This document shows, one piece after another, positions 1 through 11,400 of a stretch of DNA of 64,000 bases (the first letter of the stretch is position 1; each line of letters begins with the position of its first letter). Both the position numbers and the translations under genes were made by a program. The notes beneath the pieces were generated by a model. It was not told the DNA's origin. It did no database searches and saw only the letters and a program-made list of their open reading frames with translations. Source of the DNA: Lineus longissimus. Taxonomy: Eukaryota > Nemertea > Pilidiophora > Heteronemertea > Lineidae. The stretch is taken from positions 20,653,501-20,717,500 of the forward strand of contig NC_088310.1 of assembly GCF_910592395.1 (NCBI RefSeq), given 5' to 3'.

Positions 1-810
1 AGTTGATACGGTGTAACATAATTTACGAGTTGGTTCAGAGACAGTGCTGTGACTCAACATCATTTCAATGTGAAAGACTGAAGGAAAATCTCTGGAACAT
101 CTGTAATCCATGCATGCTGTGTACACACACCATCTTCATCAGTATCTATGGAATCCGGAAATCTAGTTTACTCAAGGCGTAGTCGAGGTTTTGGGCAATA
201 TTTTAGCTCCACCTGAGCGGTTTGGGTGAGATAATCAATACTGACAGTGAGGTATCAATTTCTATTCTATAACATCTCAAATTAAATATCGAATAACACC
301 ACCTTTGGTTTTAAATGCTTTTGAAATGCTTCCATATTTCGCACCAACCCAAGTTGTTAGGGTTGTCTCAACCAAACCTCTGTGGTGAAAGTGAGGCTAT
401 ATGCATTATCCAATATGAAAAAGAAATATTTTCACTCGGGTGTTTTAGAATTCATAATTTGTTGTATGTGTTAATAAAACATCAAACTTCAACTGCATAC
501 CTTTTATGTTTTTATGTGTGTGATTAACTACTAGGCTTCTGACATTTAATATGAGAGTTCCTCAGGATGAGAACATCATGACTGTGTCTCTAATGTTGAC
601 TTATAGAGTAGAACTGTGAGGGCTCGGAGAGAATTAATCGAGAAAGAGCGCCATTTGTAGCAAACAGTCAATAATGGCAAGGCTTGGGCTTTTCATGAAA
701 GACATTGTCACAACCAACTATTCGTCCTGCTATTCATTGATGAATGACGATAAAAGACGCTCTAAAAAAAGAATTTCGGAATATCCTGAATTCGGATAGG
801 CGACAGAGAA
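1..810. other. No gene or repeat recognised
   Basis: Only short open frames are present and none has a recognisable motif. The stretch ends where the 690-bp tandem duplication begins. Confidence 0.6.
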
Positions 811-2205
811 AAATTAACAGGGAAAGATATTTGATTTAGGGTCTTAATAAAAATATACACCGGAATATTTTTTTAAATTGCCGCCGAAACTGCTCCGCCT
901 CTTCGCCCCATCCGCCTGATACACGTCACCATACAGCCTTCAGTCCACGTGCAGACGTCGTGAATTCCTCGGCGCGGCGGCACTCATGTTTCAAAACTTC
1001 TCCGTTAAATTCTTTGATTTCGCGAAAAAAGACAACTTTTGGATGTAAGTTCATAGATAAGGTATCGTAGCTCATTCTTATTCCGATTTTTTTAGTTTAT
1101 AGCGTTTTCGGGGCAATGCCAATGATAAGGAGTTTGGTGTGGTTGGCAAAAAAATTGATGGTGGCGTTCCGGCCACACACGTGCGCTGATTTTTTTTTCA
1201 TCAAAAAACATCCCGAGTCTGTGTTTCATGACAGTCACCAAAGTGCCGGGACCAGGTATTCTTGTTCTGCGTGTAATTCTGCATCTGGTAAACTGAATTA
1301 CGTGGAGATTGCTACCATTTTTGATGGTGAAAATCATGTTGAAACTGACCAGTCCAGTGCGATAATTGAATACAATGTTTCGGTGGCCATTTTGCATGCA
1401 CTGCTGTGTGCATACATTGACTGTGCGGCTATGACATTTGATTTTCGCGGCATAGCAAGGGAGAAATAGACACCCTGCGAAAATAAACACAGGTTTGGTT
1501 AAATTAACAGGGAAAGATATTTGATTTAGGGTCTTATTAAAAAAATGCACTGGAAATTTTTTTTTAATTGCCGCCGAAACTGCACCGCCTGTTCGCCCCG
1601 TCCACCTGATGATAATGACGTCAACATACAACCGTCAGTCCACGTGCAGACATCGTGAAATCTTCGGCGCGGCGGCACTCATGTTTCAAAACTTCTCCGT
1701 TAAATTCTTTGATTTCGCGAAAAAAGACAACTTTTGGATGGTAGGTTCATAGATGAGGTATCGTAGCTCATTCATATTCCGATCTTTTTGAGTTTCTAGC
1801 GTTTTCGGGGCAATGCCAATGATAAGGAGTTTGGTGTGGTTGGCAAAAAAATTGATGGTGGCGTTCCGGCCACACACGTGCGCTGATTTTTTTTCATCAA
1901 AAAACATCCCGAGTCTGTGTTTCATGATAGTCACCAAAGTGCCGGAACCAGGTATTCTTGTTCTGCGTGTAATTCTGCATCTGGTAAACTGAATTATGTG
2001 GCGATTGCTACCATTTTTGATGGTGAAAATCATGTTGAAACTGACCAGTCCAGTGCGATAATTGAATACAATGTTTCGGTGGCCATTTTGCATGCACTGC
2101 CGTGTGCATTAAAAACATACATTGAATGTGTGGATATGACATTTGATTTTCGCGGCCTAGCAAGGGAGAAATAGACACCCTGCGAAAATAAACGCAGGTT
2201 TGGGT
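811..2205. repeat. Two-copy tandem duplication (690 and 705 bp)
   Basis: Copy 1 is 811-1500 and copy 2 is 1501-2205. Both begin AAATTAACAGGGAAAGATAT and end at a CAGGTTTGG stretch. They are very similar over the full length, with small indels such as an extra ACATTAAA-type insertion near 2107. Each copy has a CpG-rich head, an exon-like open segment starting ATGTTTCAAAACTTC, a GTAAGT or GTAGGT site, a TTTCTAG or TTTATAG site about 65 bp on, and AAAATAAAC near the end. No protein family is recognised. Confidence 0.85.
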
Positions 2206-2477
2206 TAAAGGCTGTGTTCTAACCCCGAGTTTCCGGCATGGCTAGGGCAGGGAAATTCTACTGGTAACTGAACTGCTCTACTCTCCCCCCCCCCCCCCCA
2301 TCGGACTCTCCCTCACCCTAAAAGCCTGTGCCCCGAAAATGTTTGCCCAGGAAGGGGGTTGACGAATAGGGGTTGTGCCATAAATTGCAGGAAGCAGGGG
2401 CCAAATTCGTCTGCACACCAAAATGGTTTTTTTCATGCAAACTCTGGCCAATTGTCAAACTGGCATTAAAAACATTG

Positions 2478-2950
2478 CCCCCCCCCCAACGCCCACCCTC
2501 CCATACAAGATAGCCACATGCCAGGAGGTGGAGCTAGCCATAATATAAGTGGCTGCTCTCTGATCTTTTATTGTAAAGCATTCTGACCAAAAGTGGGTCA
2601 TTACAAAGGATTTTCTCAAAAATTGTGCAGAGAAAGAACTGATCTTGCCCCCCCCCCCCAACGCCCACCCTCCCATACAAGATAGCCACATGCCAGGAGG
2701 TGGAGCTAGCCATAATATAAGTGGCTGCTCTCTGATCTTTTATTGTAAAGCATTCTGACAAAAAGTGGGTCATTACAAAGGATTTTCTCAAAAATTGTGA
2801 AAGAACTGATCTTGCCCCCCCCCCCCCATAAAAGTAAGCCACAGGCCGGGCGGGGAGCTAACCATAATATATGTGGCTGCTTTCTGACCTTTAATTGTAA
2901 AGCATTGTGACCAAAGTTGGTCACTGCAAAGGATTTTTTCTAAAATTATT
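2478..2950. repeat. Tandem repeat of about 170 bp with poly-C tract
   Basis: Poly-C runs at 2478, 2648 and 2815 each start a repeated unit that includes GATAGCCACATGCC, AGCTAGCCATAATATAAG and CATTACAAAGGATTTTCTC. Spacing is 170 and 167 bp; the third copy is shorter and diverged. A further long C run stands alone at 2287-2300. Open frames across these units are translations of the repeat. Confidence 0.85.
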
Positions 2951-5090
2951 AGATTAATCACTTAGGCGATACAGAACAGTTATTCGTTGGAAACTTGATC
3001 ATCCTGCTGGAACATCCCTCTATGTTCCATGGAACAGTTCATTCCTGTTGGACCACAATTTTCTCAAAAAAACTTTCCCACAATGGGGAGATTTTCCGAA
3101 TATTTGCATATTTTCTATGTCAGAGGGGAAGTGCACCTTGAAATTTTCACTAGAACTCTGTGGCATCCACACAAGTGTTGAGGGGCTCAAAGTTGGTTGT
3201 GATTTTGACAGAACTTTACGAGGAAGAGAAGACCACATCTGGGGCCAAATTAAGATGGTCAGTTGGTATGCAAGATTTTATTTGGATACTAATAGGACAG
3301 GGATGCAACACTTTGCTTTGCTCAGTATTACCCTATGGGACCCACCTCTGTAGCAGAAAATTATATCGCCCTCTTCCTTGTTATCAACAAAATGGTTTAC
3401 TTCTGCAGGCAAACAGGCCACATATCTAAAGACAGCGACTGTCCGAGATGGTGCTGGCAAGCTGTGGCAACGTGTACAACTGTTTGGGGAGAAACTGGAG
3501 CCAGGCATATCTGTTATGGTAGGTTGTCATTGACAACTCGGTGAACTTTGTGAACCATATGTCATTAATGTCTTCACGCAAGTTTATGGTTTGTGGAACA
3601 TAAGGTCACAATGTATCTTCATTTCCTTTGTTCTTTTGCCGACAGCAAAAAAACCCTTTTTTCTCAATGAGACTGTTATCCTCATTTCCCATCTGGTCCT
3701 TGGGAGGTGACAGCTTCAGGGGCAGTCCTGGGAATGCAGCTCCCTCACTTCAAAAGACTTTCTTCAATCCAGGTTCTAAGCATTACCATATAAGATATTT
3801 CGGGAGTCACAATCTTGAGGGAATTTAGGTCTTTGCCTGTCCCAATCCTGGTAAGGTTCTAGCTGAGCATAAACCATGCAAGAAGTTCCAGGAGTCACAA
3901 ACTTGAGGGAATTTTATGTTTTCAACGGATTGGGTCTGTTTGCTGTTGAAAAAAATGACAAAAACTTATTTCTGAACAAAAAACAATAGCCAACTCTTCA
4001 CGTTGGGTTCTCAAAATATCGCGAAATTCAGCAAAGTTTTATATAATGAGAATTGTACTCCTTTTCCAGGCCATGATGTAGACCATGATCTATGTATAGT
4101 TGACCAGAGGGACGTGTTATGACGTTACAGAGTAGGAGCCACAAGATTGTGGTGAGAGACGGTGTGGTCACCAAGGACAGCACCAACGGGAGACATAAGA
4201 ACAACAGAGTGAGGACAGTAGATACATCTACCACCATTCTGACAGCAGACTTGCGTTAGGGGACTTGATGCAAATGACCTGAGCGGAAGAAACGAAGCTG
4301 GCAATGCTGGCTTGAGAGGTGTGCCAAAGAATCTCCCTGAGATGAAGTCCAGGCCTTAATACGTGGCAGCCAGCAGTGTTAATCCGATGATGACAATGTT
4401 ACAACGTGTTTTGAATTGGTCAACTTAAACTTTACCTCAGTATTTAAAAAAGCCAATGAATGACAAGGACAAGGGGGAAGAAACTAGAGACTGAAGTCTT
4501 TACAAAATACCTAGGTAGCTGGGTGTCTATCAGCTATGCTACCTTAATTAGTAATTGAGAAGATGTATGATTCAGCATGATATCAAAGAATCTTGCGTTC
4601 AGTAATGGCCTAAAAATTACTTGCATGACAATTCTAAATGCTTCAAGATCTTTTTCAGCCTGTTTCGAGATCAGGGGCGTGGCTCTCACTGATGAGGTTG
4701 TCCAAGAGAGACCCGATGCCATATTACTGTTGAAAAAGATAAAGCGGTTTGGTTTGGCATGGCTAAGTATTGACTGATAAACTGTCAAAATTTGTGACTT
4801 ATTTCTGGCCTGTTGTCTGAGAAACAGTAATGCCAGTCATTGGACATGTGACAGTGACAGCCTAATTGCTAACACAGGAACAAAAATTTGATGTCGGGCC
4901 AAGGACAACGCAAAGTTGGCACCATATTGGACTGTACAAACTTGGCAACAGCAAAATAAGCCAGTGACAGTGAGGACGAGTCTGTGACAGGATGCCTAGC
5001 CAAATGTCTTAAAGGAAGATGCCTCTGCTATAATGATGATGAAAGGATGAATACCAGCAGGATGACTTATTAGTGACAGAAACTTTCATG
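2951..5090. other. Intergenic DNA with minor local repeats
   Basis: No convincing gene is visible. A short motif GGAGTCACAA followed by CTTGAGGGAATTT occurs near 3801 and again near 3889, suggesting a diverged 90-bp duplication. A short segment near 3390-3450 encodes CRQTGHISKDSDCP, a broken zinc-knuckle-like string that may be an old retroelement remnant. Confidence 0.4.
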
Positions 5091-7525
5091 TGTAATAGCC
5101 TTAACAATTTATGATCGTCCTAATGGTTTTAGCCTTCTGTTTCAGCATGGTTTTAAGATTGGAGGACAGGGATGTCACAGAGGTCTGGAAAAACTATTGC
5201 TAACTAGGATGCACTCGCATCTTGAACACCTGCTGTGGAGGAGGGCTGGGGATGCACCAAGAAAGATATTTTGTCTCCAGGCCATGTTGCCAGTGCCACA
5301 AAGAACAGAACTGAAGTTGGTTCCAGTCTAAATATGAACTAGAATTATCAGAGGCTGTCCAAGAGTGGTATGCAGTCCCATACAGCTTGAAGTAAAACTC
5401 ATGTCTCTAAACCTGGCTGACATTGATTAAATCTCGATTCCTGCCCTAATAATGAACAAAAATCTGCTCAACATCAAATTACCTCAGACAGCGGACTCGG
5501 ATGATTATCTGGAGATGGTGTTTAGTATTTCATCACATTGATACACCATCCAAAGCATCTTGTGATGAAAAACAGCAGGAGTTCCCTGTGTGGACTGAAG
5601 GTAGGTTGGCCTAAACAAGGCATGAGAAACTGGACAACAACGCAGACAATTCTCGACATTTTATCTTGCTGAATGTGTGTAACAAGTTACTGACAACTAT
5701 TCACAGAGTCTGTCAGCAAACGTGATGGTTGTCAGTTGCACTTCAGACCAGTGATCTGTTTATGGCAGGTAATGGCACTTGTTTCTAAAACAGCTTCGTA
5801 TTCGCCTGAGTGTCTTCATCTTTCTGGCAGATGATTATCTAGGTGTGGAAAATCCAGGGGACCGTTCCGCATCATTGTTTATTTTGTTTAGAAAATTTTA
5901 TTAATGAAAACAGTGGTCCTTTCCAGCTCGTCCATCTGATGGTACAGACAGGAAAAGAGAAAAGCTACCGCACCATCGTTCTCCTGGTAATCAAGTGTCA
6001 GTGTAATAGCCTCAAAAAATTATGATCGTCCTAATGGTATTGGCCTTCTGTTTCAGCATGGTTTTAAGATTGGAGGACGGGGATGTCATAGAGGTCTAGA
6101 AAAACTATTGCTAACTAGGATGCACTCGCATCTGGACACCTGCTGTGAAGGAGGGCTGGGGACACACCAAGAAAAATATTTCATCTTTCCGGCCACGTTG
6201 CCAGTGCCACGAAGAACAGAACTGAAGTTGGTTCCAGTTTAAATATGAACTTGAATTATCAGAGGCTGTACAAGAGAGCCTCTGCATCCTACAGTAAAAG
6301 GACGAAGCAGCTTGGTTTGACCTGGGGAAATACCCACTGACTAGGTGCCAACATGAACATGATAGAGGGCACTGATAATTAGATGCCCAATTTGCCTCCT
6401 TGGCAAGTCGTAGCATGTTTGTTGTTTCATGAGAAATACACTGTGCTGTAAAGCATGCTTTTGAAATGATCCTTTTGCTGTGATCCGAGCCTACAGTGCA
6501 AGACAATGATGCAGATAATAGAACTCGGTGAGACGGTGACAGCTGGTTAGGGAGAAGACTCGTCAATACATGTTTAAAAAAATTCAGAGGAAATTTAGCT
6601 GCAGTCAAGACGTCCTTGCAGTGAAAAGCTTGAGGTGTTACAAATTCAGGTATTCTAATAGTTTGAGTTATTTTTCAGCCTGCATGGTTTCAAGGAAGAT
6701 GAGATGGAGAGATTCAACATACATGGAGAAACATGTGTCCATATCATAAAGGTCTGTGTGTGTATCCTGAAGAGGGATTCAGTTGACTTTTAAAGGAACA
6801 AATATTTCAGGTAAGAAAATTGTTCTTCATATTCCATCAACTACCTAGTCGAAAAGCTGTCAAAAGCATTGAGGTTTCTTACCCTTCATTCAGGTAAGAG
6901 AAGTATGCAGTCTCAAACAGCTTGAAGTAAAATTCATGTCTCTGAGCCTGGTTGACATAGATTGAATCTTGATTCCTGCCCAAATAATGAACAAAAATCT
7001 GCTCAACATCAAATCACCTCGGACAGCGGACTCGGATGATTATCTGGAGATGGTGTTTAGTATTTCATCACATTGATACACCACCCAAGGCATCTTATGA
7101 TGAAAAACAGCAGGAGTTCCCTGTGTGGACTGAAGGTAGGTTGGCCTAAACAAGGCATGAGAAACTGGACAACAACGCAGACAATTCTCAACATTTTATC
7201 TTGCTGAATGTTTGTAACAAGTTACTGACAACTATTCACTGAGTCTGTCAGCAAACGTGATGGTTGTCAGTTGCACTTCAGACCAGTGATCTGTTTATGG
7301 CAGGTAATGGCACTTGTTTCTAAAACAGCTTCGTATTTGCCTGAGTGTCCTCTAATTTGGCAGATGATTATCTAGGTGTGGAAAAGCCAGGGGACCGTTC
7401 CGCGTCATTGTTTATTTTGTTTAGAAAATTTATTGATGAAAACTGTGGCCCTTTCCAGCTCGTCCATCTGATGGCACAGACTGGAAAAGAGAAAAGCTAC
7501 CGCACCATCGTTCTCCTGGTAATCA
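5091..7525. repeat. Rearranged two-copy duplication (X-Y, then X'-Z-Y')
   Basis: Block X (5091-5346) recurs as X' (6001-6256), and block Y (5363-5990) recurs as Y' (6898-7525). In the first copy X and Y are adjacent; in the second about 640 bp (Z) separates them. Similarity is high, for example GATGATTATCTAGGTGTGGA at the end of both Y blocks. The Y' end is open for KFIDENCGPFQLVHLMAQTG-like text, while Y has an extra T that breaks this frame. I recognise no gene. Confidence 0.8.
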
Positions 7526-8489
7526 AGCCAAGATCAGTCCACATGCTGAGGGTTGCAACTCCAACACCAACAAGATTTCACTGTGATCAGCTGACTGCAG
7601 CAAAATCTGACTAGAGAAAATGATGAATAAATCTACAATGTCGTTGCACGGACAAGCAATCTTAGAATACAAGGTTAGTGTGCAATGTGAATCTGTGCAG
7701 GATAGATGTACAGTAGCCTGCCTGCCAGATAACTTATCAGAAAGCAAGTATGTCCAGAATGACGAGAATAATAAGTCAAAAAGTTTATAACAGATTTTAG
7801 TCATAACACTGGTCTAGTCTTGTTGTGTTCCTTTAACAGAAATGTTTTCATTCTAAATAGTTGTTAGTCAGTAGTGCTGGCAAGTTCCTGGCGGATAAGG
7901 TTCCAGAGTGAACTGCAATCACTGTATGTTGTCCTAGTGCATTTGACAACCCCCCTTAGTAAGTCAGAGGACTTTCATGGAGCTGTTTCTAAAAACTCTG
8001 TCTTTGTAGAAGAAGTCATTAAAATCAAAAGAACTATTGTCTTATTTTCAGCACCTCAACTTGAAAACCACTGGTAATTGAAGCTGGTAGAGCCCGTGAC
8101 ATCTCTCGTTAACAAGCTAGGTTATGGACAAGGATCACGTCAACCAAGTTCAAATGTCTTGAACAAGATATGGCCCCTTCCATTCTGAGTGGAAAAGACT
8201 GTCTATCATCTATAGTTATGTGCATTATCAAGGGTATCCACAGTTTCTTTGCTGGGATAAATGGAAAGCAGTGGAATTCAACTATGGTGTGACAGCATTT
8301 TCTGTCCTTGTCTAACTATGTAGTTTGTGCTCTGTAGTATGTGATTTAAAAATTTGTTAATATGGTTATTGGAGTAAAGATTGTACAATGGAATATCCAC
8401 ACCTGGTATTCTAGTTACTGTAGCTTAGCTAATGTGTAGTGACCTTTTTGTTTTCACTTTAAAAAACCAATGCGATTTGCCACACGAAA
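7526..8489. other. No feature recognised between two repeat blocks
   Basis: This AT-rich sequence has no long open frame, no RNA gene that I can recognise and no obvious repeat. Confidence 0.5.
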
Positions 8490-11400
8490 GGTCCCTCCAG
8501 AGATTGTTGGACTGGGCACATTGAATGTAACAAAAATAATCGATGCCTATTTACAAATGAAATGAAGAGTCTGCATTTTGGTGCAACTCCATATAGCTGC
8601 TACACTCCCAAAGCAGTGGCAATTGTCAGGTCTTTTCTGCCTCCCGGGCAAATCTGCATACCAGTGATTATATGCGTACTTAAGTTTTGCTTTGAAACAA
8701 TATCAGTGCTACACTTCTGAAGCAGTGGCAGTGTTCAGGTTTTTTCTGCCTCCCGGGCAAATCTACATACCAGTGATTATATGCGTACTTAAGTTTTGCG
8801 TTGAAGCAATATCAGTGCTACACTTGTGAAGCAGTGGCAGTGTTCCGGTCTTGTCTGCCTCACTGAAATATCTGCATACCAGTAGTTATGTGCAGACTTG
8901 GCTCTTTCTTTGGAGCAGTACAGTTGTAAGATAAATCCTGTTTGTAATTTTATAAATTAGTTGCTCATTAAGGGCTTACGAAGGTTTTGATGCCTTGCTG
9001 GCATATCTGCATAAATATGTGCAGATTCATTTCTTGCTTTGAAGCAATATTGTTGCTACACTCCTAAAGCAGTGGCAATTGTCAGGTCTTTTCTGCCTCG
9101 CGGGCAAATCTGCATACCAGTAATTATGTGCAGACTTGGCTCTTCCAGAGATTGTAGGACTGGGTCCATTGAATGTAACAAAAATAGTCGACGCCTATTT
9201 ACAAATGAAATGAAGAGTCTGCATTTTGGTGTAACTCCATATAACTGTCAGGTGATTTCGCTCTGACTTGTGACACTCTGATCAGTCTGAAATAATCATT
9301 ATCCCGCCCCTCTGGGAAAAATTTGCAGCCCCATTGCCCCGTTCTGTTACTGTCTGAGAGATGGCGATGTCAGAGGGGAATGGCGGTCGGCACACCTATT
9401 GCGAATGGGCAGCACAATTGGGTGTAGGATATTCCGAAACCATTGCACACTCCTGAATCTGCGGTGGGTTGGTACCCCACGCTACGTAAGGAGTAGGTTG
9501 ACTGGTAAGCCTTGGTCCACGTGAATAGGTCGTGCCTTAAAAAGATGAGAAGTTGCGAATTGACGCCCTGTGAAGTGTCCTTCGACCAGCTAGTGCTAAT
9601 CCGGTCACTGTCTCCAGGTCACCATGCCTCGGTCAATGAGCGGGCGAAGCACCCAATGGCTCCGTCAGGAGTACATCGTCAACTTCAGCCCGTAGTCAAA
9701 CCGGTACGCGCACAAATATCTTAGTTGAGAGTGGGGGACATCAGTTGCTTCTCATCGGGGTAATACAGTATTGACCCCATTTTTTGTTGGATTCATTTCC
9801 ACCGAGGAGTGGTCGATAATGAGAATTTCAGGCCAGTCTGATTATCACCAGTACAGAGGGCAATTATCTAATAGTTATGTGGCTTTCCCTCAAACTGTAT
9901 ACTCTTTCATGTCAATTGTAAATTAGTGTTGCTTGGTAGTGTTCAGGGTCTTTTTGTCGAACATGCAAATCTGCATACCAGTGATTATATGCGTACTTAA
10001 GTTTTGCTCTGAAACATCAGTGCTACACTTGTGAAGCAGTGGCAGTGGTCAGGTCTTGTCTGCCTCACTGACATATCTGCATACCAGTAGTTATGTGCAG
10101 ACTTGGCTCTTTCTTTGGAGCAGTACAGTTGTAAGATAAATCCTGTTTGTAATTTTATAAATTAGTTGCTCATTAAGGGCTTACGAAGTTTTGATGCCTT
10201 GCTGGCATATCTGCATAAATATGTGCAGATTCATTTCTTGCTTTGAAGCAATATTGTTGCTACACTCCTAAAGCAGTGGCAATTGTCAGGTCTTTTCTGC
10301 CTCGTGGGCAAATCTGCATACCAGTAATTATGTGCAGACTTGGCTCTTCCAGAGATTGTAGGACTGGGTCCATTGAATGTAACAAAAATAGTCGACGCCT
10401 ATTTACAAATGAAATGAAGAGTCTGCATTTTGGTGTAACTCCATATAACTGTCAGGTGATTTCGCTCTGACTTGTGACACTCTGATCAGTCTGAAATAAT
10501 CATTATCCCGCCCCTCTGGGAAAAATTTGCAGCCCCATTGCCCCGTTCTGTTACTGTCTGAGAGATGGCGATGTCAGAGGGGAATGGCGGTCGGCACACC
10601 TATTGCGAATGGGCAGCACAATTGGGTGTAGGATATTCCGAAACCATTGCACACTCCTGAATCTGCGGTGGGTTGGTACCCCACGCTACGTAAGGAGTAG
10701 GTTGACTGGTAAGCCTTGGTCCACGTGAATAGGTCGTGCCTTAAAAAGATGAGAAGTTGCGAATTGACGCCCTGTGAAGTGTCCTTCGACCAGCTAGTGC
10801 TAATCCGGTCACTGTCTCCAGGTCACCATGCCTCGGTCAATGAGCGGGCGAAGCACCCAATGGCTCCGTCAGGAGTACATCGTCAACTTCAGCCCGTAGT
10901 CAAACCGGTACGCGCACAAATATCTTAGTTGAGAGTGGGGGACATCAGTTGCTTCTCATCGGGGTAATACAGTATTGACCCCATTTTTTGTTGGATTCAT
11001 TTCCACTGAGGAGTGGTCGATAATGAGAATTTCAGGCCAGTCTGATTATCACCAGTACAGAGGGCAATTATCTAATAGTTATGTGGCTTTCCCTCAAACT
11101 GTATACTCTTTCATGTCAATTGTAAATTAGTGTTGCTTGGTAGTGTTCAGGGTCTTTTTGTCGAACATGCAAATCTGCATACCAGTGATTATATGCGTAC
11201 TTAAGTTTTGCTCTGAAACATCAGTGCTACACTTGCGAAGCAGTGGCAGTGGTCAGGTCTTGTCTGCCTCACTGACATATCTGCATACCAGTAGTTATGT
11301 GCAGACTTGGCTCTTTCTTTGGAGCAGTACAGTTGTAAGATAAATCCTGTTTGTAATTTTATAAATTAGTTGCTCATTAAGGGCTTACGAAGTTTTGATG

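Noticed and set aside
1092-1631. 179-codon minus-strand open frame in the tandem duplication
   Set aside because: It is antisense to the exon-like segment and shifts frame in copy 2; no family is recognised.
3335-3544. Zinc-knuckle-like CRQTGHISKDSDCP suggesting a retroelement gag or ORF1
   Set aside because: The first Cys of the CCHC motif is missing, spacing is wrong, and no reverse transcriptase text is nearby.
5562-5598. GTGATGA and CTGA resembling snoRNA C and D boxes, also in the duplicate at about 7096
   Set aside because: The boxes are too close together, there is no terminal stem, and the second C' and D' boxes are absent.
6111-6608. 165-codon minus-strand open frame
   Set aside because: It crosses from duplicated block X' into unique DNA with no motif, and block X does not keep the frame intact.
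9361-9456. 31-codon frame MAMSEGNGG... in each satellite unit with a helix-turn-helix look
   Set aside because: It is too short, its stop follows at once, and substitutions between units change residues freely.
9512-9724. A 70-codon open frame (and a 75-codon one at 9039) repeated identically in each satellite unit
   Set aside because: They recur only because the units are near-identical. They match no family, and the frames do not continue across neighbouring units.
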